Below are positions 46,229 through 55,300 of a stretch of DNA of 64,000 bases, one piece after another. This stretch comes from JAWKWH01 sp963669285 (GTDB lineage: Bacteria; Pseudomonadota; Alphaproteobacteria; Rhizobiales; Rhizobiaceae): positions 99,244 through 163,243 of the forward strand of contig CAXXSI010000028.1 in NCBI GenBank assembly GCA_963669285.2, given 5' to 3'. Below the pieces are notes generated by a model. That model was not told the origin of the DNA. It saw nothing but the letters and a program-made list of their open reading frames with translations, and did not search any database. A program made the position numbers and the translations under genes. Positions within the stretch are counted from its first letter, which is position 1. Each line of letters begins with the position of its first letter.

Positions 46229-47128
46229 ATGGACAAGTTTCAGGCCTTGCGGGTCTTTGTGGAAGTGGCCGAGCGCAATGGATTTGCCGCCGCAGCACGC
46301 AATCTCAACATGTCGCCACCGGCCGTCACCCGCCATGTATCGGCACTTGAGAGCCATCTGGGAACGCAGCTGTTTGTCCGCACGACAAGATCGCTGCGGC
46401 TGACCGATAGCGGCGTACGGTTTTTAGCCGATAGCCGACGCATTCTGACTGAATTGCTGGAGGCGGAAGAGGCGGCCATCGGCTCCCATGGTACCGTCCG
46501 CGGAAAACTTCGTGTCACCGCCCCGGTATTGTTCGGTCGTATGTTCGTTTTACCGGTGCTCGGCGATTTTCTGGCGAGCCATCCACTCGTTGGCGCACGT
46601 ACTCTGTTCGTCGATCGCAACGTCAATCTGCTGGACGAAGGCCTGGATGTGGCGGTGCGCATTGGCGAATTGCCGGATTCATCGCTCACCGCAATCCGGT
46701 GCGGCACGGTTCGCCAGATTGTCTTTGCAGCGCCGGACTATCTCGACCGCAGAGGGTGGCCGCAACGCCCCGGGGATCTGAAGGACCATTCCATCATCCA
46801 GTCTGTCGCGGTGTCGGAAGCCTCAAGATGGAGGTTTCAGCACAACGGCAAGGATCTCGATGTGCCGGTCGAACCGCGCGCACGGCTGAACACCAACGAC
46901 GCGGTGGTCGATATGGCGCTCGCCGGTCACGGCATATCCAGACTGCTGAGCTATCAGGTCGCGGAACATATCGCTGCGGGTAAACTGGAGCGCCTGTTGC
47001 ACGACTTTGAACCGCCGCCGCTGCCGATTCACATTCTGCACTTGGAAGGGCGGCAGGCATCATCGAAGGTCAGGGCATTTGTCGATCTTTTATCCGCCCG
47101 GCTTCGCGAAAATGATGCACTGTGCTGA
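46229..47128 (+). CDS. LysR-family transcriptional regulator
   Basis: A 299-residue LysR protein with an N-terminal winged helix-turn-helix (about 1-60: FVEVAERNGFAAAARNLNMSPPAVTRHVSALESHLG) and a type 2 periplasmic-binding effector domain (about 90-290). It is of the DmlR/HTH_1 group with the typical GLDVAVRIGELPDSSL. It is divergent from the PNPOx gene and most likely controls it. AT-rich sequence between them (46180-46228) would hold both promoters. Confidence 0.95.
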   Translation: MDKFQALRVFVEVAERNGFAAAARNLNMSPPAVTRHVSALESHLGTQLFVRTTRSLRLTDSGVRFLADSRRILTELLEAEEAAIGSHGTVRGKLRVTAPVLFGRMFVLPVLGDFLASHPLVGARTLFVDRNVNLLDEGLDVAVRIGELPDSSLTAIRCGTVRQIVFAAPDYLDRRGWPQRPGDLKDHSIIQSVAVSEASRWRFQHNGKDLDVPVEPRARLNTNDAVVDMALAGHGISRLLSYQVAEHIAAGKLERLLHDFEPPPLPIHILHLEGRQASSKVRAFVDLLSARLRENDALC

Positions 47129-47145
47129 TCGGTTCGAACGTCCGG

Positions 47146-47745
47146 CTATAAAAACGCTGCCGCCGCAACCGACAATAATAGCGCCACTGCGAAACAAATA
47201 TTGATGACCCGGCTGGAGCGCGGCGAGCGGAACAGCGGTGTTAGCGCCGAGCCGGCAAACAGCCAGATAATGTTGACGGTGACGATGACGCCCAGCAGGA
47301 CAAATGCCTTGGCAATGGCGTCCGGCAACGGCGCAGTCTTGATCAGCACGAAGCCGGAATACATCGCTGCCATCGCCGCATAAGCCTTGGGATTGGCCAG
47401 CGACACGACGATGGCGGCCATCCACGATGGCGGTTTTCCACCCGGATTGTCACCGGCCAGCGGCGGAGCGGTGGCAATGCGCCAGGCAAGATAAATGAAA
47501 TAGGCCGCGGCGATCCCGGTGATAACCGGCGCGGCGCCGGGCAGTGTGAACAACAGGCTGGCCACCCCTGTACCCACCAGCGCGATGACGAACGCCATTC
47601 CCAATGTCAGGCCGAGCATATAGCCGATGCCGCGACGTGCGCCATAGGCGGCGCCCACTGCCGCCAGACTGAGCGTATTTGGGCCGGGGCTGCCTGCAAG
47701 CGCAAAGGCAGCGGCGAGGAAACTGGCGATAGTCTCCACGATCAT
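47146..47745 (-). CDS. LysE-family amino-acid/metabolite exporter
   Basis: A 199-residue six-helix exporter of the LysE/RhtB family. The N-terminal LAGSPGPNTLSLAAVGAAYG motif (about 15-34) is the family hallmark. The start at MIVETIAS (47745) fits it; a longer frame runs into the upstream gene. It lies 19 nt downstream of the FAD monooxygenase gene and is the last gene of a three-gene operon. Confidence 0.92.
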   Translation of the reverse strand: MIVETIASFLAAAFALAGSPGPNTLSLAAVGAAYGARRGIGYMLGLTLGMAFVIALVGTGVASLLFTLPGAAPVITGIAAAYFIYLAWRIATAPPLAGDNPGGKPPSWMAAIVVSLANPKAYAAMAAMYSGFVLIKTAPLPDAIAKAFVLLGVIVTVNIIWLFAGSALTPLFRSPRSSRVINICFAVALLLSVAAAAFL

Positions 47746-47764
47746 TCCCTCGTGCCGGCGGGGA

Positions 47765-48994
47765 TCAAGAACATCGGACATCCGGCGAGTTAACGTGTTC
47801 CGGCCTGAAACCGAGACCGACCAGGCGGGCAAACAGCCGTTTCATCCACGGAATGCGGGCGACGATCCTGAGCGGCAGCGGCGCTTTCTGCGTTCCGCGG
47901 TCACCCTTGATTATCGGGTCGATGATACGGTTTTGCGCCTGGACCTGAACGAACTGGGTGGCGCGCACAGCGCTCAATCGGCGTTTGCGCACCAGCTGCA
48001 GATCGTCGTCCTTAAGCGAGCCGTCGCGCAGTTTTGGCGCCAGCAGATTGGCCGCAGCCACGGCATCCTGAATGGCCAGATTGATGCCGACGCCGCCGAT
48101 GGGTGACATCGCATGGGCCGCATCCCCGATCATCAGCAATCCGGGTTGGGCCCAGCGTTCCAGGCGATCGACTGCAACGGTAAGCAGCTTGACGTCGTCC
48201 ATCGATTTCAAATCGTCGAGCTGGCCACGAAGTTTCGGTACGGCCGATGTAACGGTATCCCGGAAAGCGTCCAGATCCGCTTCGACAACCTTGTCCGCGC
48301 CGCCCTTTGCGATCACCAGGGCGCACTGCAGATAGTCGCCGCGGTCGATGGTAACGACGATGCGGCCCTTGTTGGCATTGAGCAGAGAATGCGTTGCGTC
48401 GTCTTGCGGTCGTGCCGCCCTGAACCACATGACGTCAATGGGCGCTCCCAGCACGGACACTTTGAGCTCTGACTGATCCCGCAACACCGAGCCGCGACCA
48501 TCGGCAGCGATCGTCAATCCGGCGCGGAATTCGACCGGCCCGCCCGGCGTTTCGGCGCGGACGCCGGCCACGCGATTGCCTTCCTTCAGCAAATGCGTCG
48601 CTTCGGTTTCCATGTGAAGCGAAAATCCCGGAAAGACCGCAGCTTCCGATGCCAGAAAATCGAGGAAGTGCCATTGCGGCATGAACGCAATGAACCTGGA
48701 GCGCACGGGCAGGCTGGAGAAATCCGCGATTTCCAGCGTTTCATTGCCGAATGTGCCGGCAAGCACTCCCATGGGCTGATGAGGGCGTTTCAGAAACCGC
48801 TCCCCCATCCCCAGCTCATGCATGATTTCGAGGGTTGAGGGATGAACCGTGTCACCGCGGAAATCGCGCAGAAAATCGCCATGCTTTTCCAGCACCGCCG
48901 TGCGAATCCCGGCGCGGGCAAACAGCAATCCGGCCATCATGCCAGCCGGGCCGCCGCCGGCGACGACACAATCGACCTCGATGATCCTGGTCAT
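47765..48994 (-). CDS. FAD-dependent monooxygenase (UbiH/PHBH-type)
   Basis: A 409-residue class A flavoprotein monooxygenase. The FAD motif CVVAGGGPAGMMAGLLFARAG is at residues 9-29 (GxGxxG as GGGPAG), the DG motif is IAADGRGSVLRDQ and the second FAD motif is LLMIGDAAHAMSPIGGVGINLAIQDAVAA (cited as GDAAHAMSPIGGVG). Typical substrates are phenols or ubiquinone precursors. It sits 5 nt after the CinA-like gene. Confidence 0.92.
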   Translation of the reverse strand: MTRIIEVDCVVAGGGPAGMMAGLLFARAGIRTAVLEKHGDFLRDFRGDTVHPSTLEIMHELGMGERFLKRPHQPMGVLAGTFGNETLEIADFSSLPVRSRFIAFMPQWHFLDFLASEAAVFPGFSLHMETEATHLLKEGNRVAGVRAETPGGPVEFRAGLTIAADGRGSVLRDQSELKVSVLGAPIDVMWFRAARPQDDATHSLLNANKGRIVVTIDRGDYLQCALVIAKGGADKVVEADLDAFRDTVTSAVPKLRGQLDDLKSMDDVKLLTVAVDRLERWAQPGLLMIGDAAHAMSPIGGVGINLAIQDAVAAANLLAPKLRDGSLKDDDLQLVRKRRLSAVRATQFVQVQAQNRIIDPIIKGDRGTQKAPLPLRIVARIPWMKRLFARLVGLGFRPEHVNSPDVRCS

Positions 48995-48999
48995 CGTCT

Positions 49000-49743
49000 T
49001 CAGGATCCGACATCGCCAATTGCGGCAACCAGCGCTTCGACGTCCAGGCGAGCGGCATCGAGGTCGTCCTGATCGCGGGCGCGGACCACAAGCTCGGTCC
49101 AGAACTTGCCGTCGCGGTATTTCGGATAGGAGCCGATGATGGTTTGCGGGTGGGCGTTCTGAATTGTCGACAGCCGGTCGCCGATTGCCCCTTCACCGGT
49201 CGGGCAGTGCACCGTTTCCGACAACAGCTTCGTGCCGGTTTCCAGCGTCGGCATCACATTGTCCAGCATCGCCTGAAAGATCGATGGCACCCCGGCCATC
49301 ACATGAACGTTTTCAATGCGGAAACCCGGTGCCAGCGATACCGGGTTGTCTATGTGCCCGGCGCCACGCGGCATGCGCGCCATGCGCTTTCGGGCTTCGG
49401 TAAACTCGATGCCGCGTTTGGCAAAATACCGCTCCAGCAGCTTGTAGGCCTTGTCGTCGTAGTCACATGGCACGTCAAATGCTCTGGCGACCGATTGGGC
49501 GGTAATATCGTCGTGGGTTGGGCCGATACCGCCGGTTGTGAACACATAGGTGTATTTGGCCCTTAACGCGTTGACCGCTTCGGCTATCGCTTCCTCGTCA
49601 TCGGCGACAACCCGTACTTCCATCAGGTCGATACCGCTGGCCGTCATCATGGTTGCCAGGTGGCCGATATTCTGGTCCTTGGTACGCCCCGAAAGGATCT
49701 CGTCTCCGATGATGAGCATGGCTGCGGTTATGATTTTTGCCAT
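49000..49743 (-). CDS. CinA-like molybdopterin-binding-domain protein
   Basis: A 247-residue protein consisting of the N-terminal COG1058 (CinA/MoaB-like) domain only. It carries MLIIGDEILSGRTKDQNIGHLA and FTTGGIGPTHDDITA. In CinA this domain is an ADP-ribose pyrophosphatase-like module; the C-terminal nicotinamide-nucleotide amidohydrolase domain is absent here. Such short versions are the rule in Hyphomicrobiales. First gene of the operon with the monooxygenase and exporter. Confidence 0.9.
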   Translation of the reverse strand: MAKIITAAMLIIGDEILSGRTKDQNIGHLATMMTASGIDLMEVRVVADDEEAIAEAVNALRAKYTYVFTTGGIGPTHDDITAQSVARAFDVPCDYDDKAYKLLERYFAKRGIEFTEARKRMARMPRGAGHIDNPVSLAPGFRIENVHVMAGVPSIFQAMLDNVMPTLETGTKLLSETVHCPTGEGAIGDRLSTIQNAHPQTIIGSYPKYRDGKFWTELVVRARDQDDLDAARLDVEALVAAIGDVGS

Positions 49744-49921
49744 CGGCACGACTTCCTGGTTTAGGGTCTGATGCGTATCAGCGCAGCCTGCATGGTGATA
49801 CGCAACAGACCCCTGGTTATTCACATAAGATTCTCCCGAGCCGCAAACAAGTACGCCGGCTCGGATTGAGCACACCTACGATAGCGCCTATCGTCCGGCA
49901 AACCAACGGGAGCATCGAATC

Positions 49922-50344
49922 ATGCGGCACAATCACATCGCAATCTGGATCATGGTTGTCGCGCAGATCGCAATTGGCTTCCTGTGGTATTCGCCATTTA
50001 CCTTTCTCGAGCCATGGGCTTACGGCTTCGGGCTCGATTTGGCGACAATGGGCGAGCCGAATCCGCTGGCGTTTATCGTGATTTTTGTGACAAGCGTGGC
50101 GAGTTGCTACGTGATCTCGTGGTTGATCCTTCGTCTCGGTATCAAGGGCACGGGTGGAGCGCTTTTGCTGGGGATTTTGCTTTGGCTCGGCGTTTCCGTT
50201 CAAGCGCTTGCGCCGCACTACATGTTTGCCCAGGTCGGCAAGAGCGCGCTCATCATCGATCTCGGCAACTCGTTCGTAGTCGTTGTCGTCACCTGTCTGG
50301 TTCTGACGCTATGGCGCAAACCGGACAGAACCATCGGCGCTTGA
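49922..50344 (+). CDS. DUF1761 four-helix membrane protein
   Basis: A 140-residue membrane protein with four helices and the family's opening NHIAIWIMVVAQIAIGFLWYSP, cited as GFLWYSPFTF. Function unknown. The MITE copy 2 begins 21 bp after its stop codon. Confidence 0.85.
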   Translation: MRHNHIAIWIMVVAQIAIGFLWYSPFTFLEPWAYGFGLDLATMGEPNPLAFIVIFVTSVASCYVISWLILRLGIKGTGGALLLGILLWLGVSVQALAPHYMFAQVGKSALIIDLGNSFVVVVVTCLVLTLWRKPDRTIGA

Positions 50345-50363
50345 TTGCGGCCTGCCGACGGGT

Positions 50364-50741
50364 TAGAGCCTTTCATCTTTAGCTGGAAGCGGTTTGATGG
50401 AATGGGTTTTTCGTCCCAGCAAGGAAAACACCGCAAGCGCGATATGAATATCGTGCGAGGACTTTGACGGTGAGGTGTGGTTTATCGGGCTTGCCCGACG
50501 GAACGTCCGGTGGACGTTTCGCCAGCCGAACGCCCGCAGGGCCGAGGCGGAAAAGACATCCAAGCCGAACAGGAGAAAACACTGATTTGTCAAAGAAACC
50601 ACAATCGTTTCAACTTGCTCTTTCGCGTTCTGGATGTTGTCGCGCAAGGCTAGCGGTGCTTGCACCGCTTCGCATTGCGCTCCTCACCAGACCACGAATG
50701 AGCGGCGTTTAAACGATTCCATCTAAAGATGAACGGCTCTA
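50364..50741. mobile_element. MITE-like insertion, copy 2 (TA target duplication)
   Basis: A 374-bp element between TA dinucleotides at 50364-50365 and 50740-50741, with 23-bp terminal inverted repeats (two mismatches) of the same sequence as copy 1. It shares most of its interior with copy 1 but holds about 68 bp extra (near 50468-50545), which includes the palindromes CGGGCTTGCCCG and AACGTCC-GGT-GGACGTT. It lies between the DUF1761 gene and tRNA-Leu and disrupts no gene. Confidence 0.88.
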
Positions 50742-50754
50742 GTCAGCGGCCGAT

Positions 50755-50840
50755 GCGGGCGTGATGGAACTGGTAGACATACAGGACTTAAAATCCTGAG
50801 GCCTTGTGCCGTGCGGGTTCGAGTCCCGCCGCCCGCACCA
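50755..50840 (+). tRNA. tRNA-Leu (UAA)
   Basis: An 86-nt class II tRNA with a long variable arm, 7-bp acceptor GCGGGCG/CGCCCGC, anticodon arm CAGGA-CTTAAAA-TCCTG giving UAA, the T-loop GTTCGAGTC and an encoded CCA end. Confidence 0.97.
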
Positions 50841-50989
50841 CCAATGTCGATTCCGTGATGTTCGGCGAGCGCTGTCGACGTCGATTGGCTGACCATTTCC
50901 GACATCAGCGGAAAACATTCTTGCAAACCGTTTCCGATAGAAATGAACGGTCCTGGTTTCCAATGACTGATCAGCGCGGCTGGCGCTAC

Positions 50990-51334
50990 TTAGTCCAGGA
51001 TCGCCGGTATGTGATGTTTCGAATTTCTGCGTTCAGACAGGTTGTGAGGCGTGACGGGACCGCACGGTTTGGCCGCGAACTCACAGTACCAATTGCCCCG
51101 GCATGTATAGTGCTGGCCTGTCGCCCTCGAAATCTGAGCCCACGAAGCACCGTACTTGCTTCCAACCAAGTCGATCCACCGCGACCTTGCCGAGGATTTG
51201 GCTTGGGACTCGGTCGGTGATTTACGGCCACCGACTTCCACTTCGCCCCTGCACGCAAATGTCGCTTTGGCTTCCGCCTGGGTTATGGCGGAAATCAGCG
51301 TCGTGGCGACGACAAACAGAATTCTGGCGCTCAT
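50990..51334 (-). CDS. small exported protein of unknown function
   Basis: A 114-residue protein from MSARILFV with a signal peptide (cleavage near AEAKA). The mature part contains CRGEVEVGGRKS, a WIDLVGSKYGASWAQISRATGQ helix (cited as KYGASWAQISRATG) and three more cysteines (TCRGNWYC, PCGP). This pattern of a small Cys-rich periplasmic protein recurs in rhizobia without assigned function. Confidence 0.65.
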   Translation of the reverse strand: MSARILFVVATTLISAITQAEAKATFACRGEVEVGGRKSPTESQAKSSARSRWIDLVGSKYGASWAQISRATGQHYTCRGNWYCEFAAKPCGPVTPHNLSERRNSKHHIPAILD

Positions 51335-51547
51335 TGCTCTCTCCTGCAACTTCGATTGAATGACGCCGGACTATGGAACGGCTTTGCCATGGCCGCAGTG
51401 CGCGTGAGCACAAGGAACGCGTTGCCGCCGAGCACCGGCCAGCTTGGCGAAAAATTCTCTGAACATCCCGTTCATCAGCGCTTCAGGTCGGTTTTGCTAG
51501 TTCTCTGTCCGGACTAGACGTCAAACGTCGAAATGAGGACTGGAACC

Positions 51548-52105
51548 ATGATCGCCCGCACCGCCCTTATAGCCCTGGCAGCAACCGCCGTGCTGGCCAC
51601 CGGCGCCGCAAATGCCGGGCCGAAAGCGCCCACCGCCATGAAAATAGAACGCATGCTCGAGGCGGAACCACAGATCACGATCAAGCCGGAAAAGCGGGTG
51701 ACGATCGAGCAATTCAAGCACCGGCCGGATTTGCGCCGGCACGCACCGGTCATCCATATCCAGGCCATCAATTTCCGTTTCGGATCCGCCGAGATTCCCT
51801 ATTCGCAATTTGGCAAGGTTGAGCAGATCGCCATCGCGCTTAACCGCATGCTGCGCCGCAATCCGGATACGCTGGTCCTGATTGAAGGTCACACCGATGC
51901 CGTCGGATCACGCTACTCCAACCAGATCCTGTCGCAGCGCCGCGCCCGCTCGCTCAGGCGTGCGCTGGTCTACAATTTCGGTATTCCGCGTTATGCGCTC
52001 GAAACCGTGGGTTATGGCGAGGACTTTCTCCTGGTGCCGGTGCCTTACGAGGAATGGCGCAACCGCCGGGTGACGTTGCGCCGCGCCGACCAGTTTTTGC
52101 GTTGA
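51548..52105 (+). CDS. OmpA-family peptidoglycan-binding protein
   Basis: A 185-residue protein with a signal peptide (cleavage after AANA) and a C-terminal OmpA domain (about 70-180). It has the peptidoglycan-binding signature EGHTDAVGSRYSNQILSQRRARSLRRALV, cited by its key parts GHTDAVGS, N, LSQRRA. The start at 51548 leads directly into the signal peptide; an ATG 15 nt upstream is possible. A clear terminator follows. Confidence 0.92.
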   Translation: MIARTALIALAATAVLATGAANAGPKAPTAMKIERMLEAEPQITIKPEKRVTIEQFKHRPDLRRHAPVIHIQAINFRFGSAEIPYSQFGKVEQIAIALNRMLRRNPDTLVLIEGHTDAVGSRYSNQILSQRRARSLRRALVYNFGIPRYALETVGYGEDFLLVPVPYEEWRNRRVTLRRADQFLR

Positions 52106-52140
52106 TATTCGGGACGTTGAACACACTTCCTCCCGTGCCT

Positions 52141-52179
52141 GCCCGCCGGCAATCATGTGACGCCGGCGGGCTTTTTTTG
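52141..52179 (+). terminator. rho-independent terminator after the OmpA-family gene
   Basis: A 10-bp perfect stem GCCCGCCGGC/GCCGGCGGGC with an 11-nt loop, followed by seven T. Confidence 0.92.
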
Positions 52180-52213
52180 TTCCGCGCGGATGCGCCACAA
52201 AATCACATGCGCC

Positions 52214-53047
52214 TCAGGCGCTGGCGATCATCGAGACGACCTCGTCGGTGGTCCACACCGCATTGGCCATGTAGCGGAAATTGGTCAGGGCCGCGAGATA
52301 ACCGTCTCCCTCGGGCAACATGGCGGCGGCAGTCGCGTCTTTAACGACCGCGACCTCAAACCCCTGTTCCAACAGCTCGCGCATATGGGATTCGGTACAC
52401 AGATTCGCCGACATGCCGGCGAGAACGACCTGGTCGATGCGCTGCTTGCGCAGCTGGAGCACCAGATCGTTGGATTCGTTGCCGTACAGCTTGTGCGGCG
52501 AGGTCACGATGGTTTTGCCGTCGTTGATGTACTTCTTGTATTGCGGCATCCAGTCAGCGCCGGAGTTTTCGAAACCCTCCGTCGTCAGTGCACCCTTGCG
52601 GTCGAACATGCCGATTTTGTGCATCAGCTTCTCCAGCGCGCCCTCAAATCGCCAGCCCTTGTCGGTCGGATAGTAGTAGTGCGGGGAAACCGCCACCGTC
52701 AGGTCCTTCGACTTCGCCGCCTGGAACAACCTCTCGATGTTGCCGACCGTGCCGTGATGTTCGACGCTGGCGCCGACAACACCCCATGTCACGCCGTCCG
52801 GGCTCAGAAAATCGATTTGCGGGTCGGTGACCACCAGCGCGGCACGCGACAGGTCGAGCGTCATGTCGCTTGGAGGCAATGCTGGATTTGACGGGTTCGC
52901 ATAGGGATCTTCGGCGGCTTCGGCGGTGCCCGTTGCAAGCGAAGTCGCCCCGGCCGCCGCGACAGCCGCGGCCAGGCCGCGGCCAAGTGCCTGACGGCGG
53001 TTCACGCCGCGCTCCTGCTCGTTTTCGTGGTGATGGTGGTTGCACAT
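52214..53047 (-). CDS. Tat-exported isochorismatase-family cysteine hydrolase
   Basis: A 277-residue protein with a His-rich N-terminus (NHHHHENEQE) and a twin-arginine signal (NRRQALGRG; cleavage near AEAAE). The cysteine-hydrolase fold has the catalytic Asp in VVTDPQIDFL, Lys in the central helix and nucleophile Cys in MSANLCTESHMREL (about residue 215). Family members hydrolyse amides such as nicotinamide or carbamates. The ATG is divergent from an AraC-type gene 86 bp away, which probably regulates it. Confidence 0.92.
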   Translation of the reverse strand: MCNHHHHENEQERGVNRRQALGRGLAAAVAAAGATSLATGTAEAAEDPYANPSNPALPPSDMTLDLSRAALVVTDPQIDFLSPDGVTWGVVGASVEHHGTVGNIERLFQAAKSKDLTVAVSPHYYYPTDKGWRFEGALEKLMHKIGMFDRKGALTTEGFENSGADWMPQYKKYINDGKTIVTSPHKLYGNESNDLVLQLRKQRIDQVVLAGMSANLCTESHMRELLEQGFEVAVVKDATAAAMLPEGDGYLAALTNFRYMANAVWTTDEVVSMIASA

Positions 53048-53133
53048 ATTCTGCTCCTTTCATTTCGGGTTTGTCGAAGGTGGTGGAGACGGTGTGCCTT
53101 ATTGTCTCAAAAGCGTTCTCAAACCGTCGAAAA

Positions 53134-54087
53134 ATGTTCACGAACGACCCGATCGGTGACATTGTGGCGGTCATGTCGATCGAGCGCATATTTGACGAGA
53201 TGGAAATCGGCGCCGATCCGTTTGCGCTTTGCGAGTTGAAGGGCGAGTGCACCCTTGGCCTGGGGCGTCAGGCCATCGCGACGCTGCATTATGTCGTGGC
53301 AGGACGCGGTGAAATTGTTTTCGAGGGGCAAAAGCCGATTGCGCTTGCGCCCGGATCGTTGGTCCTGGCGCCGGCGCATCAGTCGCACAAGCTCAGAAAA
53401 CCCGGTCTGCCTGGCACGCCGCTGCCAGAATGCAAGCCTGCTGAACTCAATCTGACCCACCATATCGCCGGTCGGGCGGACAGCACTGACCGGTTGCTGG
53501 CGCTATGCAGCCATGTCCACCTTCGCCTGCGCGGTGTCGGCAATGTGGTGGACCTGATTCGTCAGCCTATCGTCGAGCACGCCAAGTCCGGCGGTGATAT
53601 CGAGGGCGTCATGCATGCTGTGCTGCGCGAACTCGCTGCCCCGGCGCTAGGTAGCCGCGCACTGATCCGGACGCTGTTGTTGCAGTGCATGATTCATCTG
53701 CTGCGCACCCGCTATGCAGCAAATGATCCGGCGGCAAGCTGGATGCCGGCCCTGGTCGATGAGCGATTGTGGTCGGCGCTGCACCGCATGCTGGAAAAAC
53801 CCGGCGATTTGCACACTGTCGGCACCCTTGCCGCCGAAGCCGGTATGAGCCGGAGCACGTTTGCCCGGCGGTTTTCAGCCGCATACGGGGCAGGGGCGAT
53901 GGCGCTTTTGCGGGATCTTCGCATGCAACACGCTGCCTCCCTGCTGTCGCGATCCGATCTGCCGGTCAAAAGAGTCGCTGAACTGTGCGGATATAAAAGT
54001 CGCAGCTATTTCACCCGGACCTTCGACACGGCGATGGGACAATCGCCGCAATCATTCCGCCGGTTGACAAATCGCTCAAAGTCGTAA
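53134..54087 (+). CDS. AraC-family transcriptional regulator with cupin domain
   Basis: A 317-residue regulator with an N-terminal AraC_binding_6-like cupin (about 20-130, GRGEIVFEGQKPIALAPGSLVLAPAHQSH cited as GSLVLAPAHQSHKL) and a C-terminal AraC double helix-turn-helix (about 215-312, with LAAEAGMSRSTFARRFSAAYG and VAELCGYKSRSYFTRTFDTAMGQSPQSFR). The ATG at 53134 is chosen since the longer frame upstream is antisense to the hydrolase gene. Likely controls the divergent hydrolase. Confidence 0.93.
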   Translation: MFTNDPIGDIVAVMSIERIFDEMEIGADPFALCELKGECTLGLGRQAIATLHYVVAGRGEIVFEGQKPIALAPGSLVLAPAHQSHKLRKPGLPGTPLPECKPAELNLTHHIAGRADSTDRLLALCSHVHLRLRGVGNVVDLIRQPIVEHAKSGGDIEGVMHAVLRELAAPALGSRALIRTLLLQCMIHLLRTRYAANDPAASWMPALVDERLWSALHRMLEKPGDLHTVGTLAAEAGMSRSTFARRFSAAYGAGAMALLRDLRMQHAASLLSRSDLPVKRVAELCGYKSRSYFTRTFDTAMGQSPQSFRRLTNRSKS

Positions 54088-54178
54088 TCTGCAGAAGCAC
54101 GCTGCAACGAGGCCGTCGTCCACAGTCTGGTGACCGCCAGAGCTTGCAAAACGCGCATTCCGCGCCATTGTGACCGCC

Positions 54179-55291
54179 ATGTCGCTGCGCATCGCCACCT
54201 TCAATGTCGAAAACCTGATGAACCGGTTCGACTATTCCGGATACCGCAATGAACTGCGTCAGGACCGGACGCTTTCGCTCTATGACATCAAGGATGAAAA
54301 CGAGTTCCGCCAGTTGGAGCGCGCGCGCACCATTGCCCACACCGACGACGCCCGCCAATTGACGGCCCTGGCGATTGCCGAAACCCGTGCCGACATCATC
54401 TGCCTTCAGGAAGTCGACAATCTCGAAGCGTTAAACGCTTTCGAATATGGATATCTGTTCAAGATGGTCGGTCGGGGGTATCGGCGCAAATACCACACCT
54501 CGGGCAACGATTCGCGCGGCATCGACGTGGCGGTGATGTTGCGCGACGAGACCCGGCACGGCCAGGAGATCGAGTTCGTGCGCATGACCAGCCATGCCCA
54601 CGTCACCTACGAGGATTTTGATCTGCACAACAAGGAACTGGCCGATACCGGCAACGACCCGCATGAGCGGATTTTCAGGCGCGATTGTCTCGAGATCGAT
54701 CTGAAGATCGGCGGCAGGCCGCTGACGGTCTACGTGGTGCACTTCAAATCAATGGGTTCGCCGCGCGACGGCGTTTCCGGGCGCGAATTCACCATGCCGA
54801 TCCGCATGGCGGAAGCGGGGGCGGTTCGCCGCATCATCGAGGACCGGTTCGGCAAGGGTAAGACCGCCGGCAAGCGCTGGCTCATCTGCGGTGACATGAA
54901 CGATTATCAGGAACGCATCGTCATCGATGGCGACGGTTATGCCGGTTACAGTTTTTCTCCGGCGCGCGAAGAAATCTCGTCGCTGGATGTGTTTTCCGCC
55001 GACGGCTTTGCCGTCAATCCGGTTGAGCGCCTGTCGGAAATGGAAAGGTGGACACTCTACCACACCCGCGGACCCGAAGAACGCCATCTTTGCCAGCTTG
55101 ACTATCTGTGGCTTTCACCGTCATTGGCAAAGTTGAACGGCAAGGCGGTTCCCGACATCATCCGGGCTGGCCAACCCTGGCGAACGCTCATGCCGCCGGG
55201 TCAGCAGACCGAGCGCTACCCGCGCACCGGTTGGGACAGACCCAAGGCTTCCGATCACTGTCCGGTGGCGATTACGCTCGACATGGTTTGA
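54179..55291 (+). CDS. endonuclease/exonuclease/phosphatase-family protein
   Basis: A 370-residue metal-dependent phosphoesterase. Family motifs: LRIATFNVENL at the start, IICLQEVDN with the catalytic Glu (about residue 78), the VHFKSMGSPRDG segment, LICGDMNDYQE with Asp/Asn (about 240) and a C-terminal SDHCPVAITLDM with the catalytic Asp-His. Without signal peptide. First of three co-directional genes with short gaps. Substrate unknown. Confidence 0.92.
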   Translation: MSLRIATFNVENLMNRFDYSGYRNELRQDRTLSLYDIKDENEFRQLERARTIAHTDDARQLTALAIAETRADIICLQEVDNLEALNAFEYGYLFKMVGRGYRRKYHTSGNDSRGIDVAVMLRDETRHGQEIEFVRMTSHAHVTYEDFDLHNKELADTGNDPHERIFRRDCLEIDLKIGGRPLTVYVVHFKSMGSPRDGVSGREFTMPIRMAEAGAVRRIIEDRFGKGKTAGKRWLICGDMNDYQERIVIDGDGYAGYSFSPAREEISSLDVFSADGFAVNPVERLSEMERWTLYHTRGPEERHLCQLDYLWLSPSLAKLNGKAVPDIIRAGQPWRTLMPPGQQTERYPRTGWDRPKASDHCPVAITLDMV

Positions 55292-55300
55292 TCAGACGGG

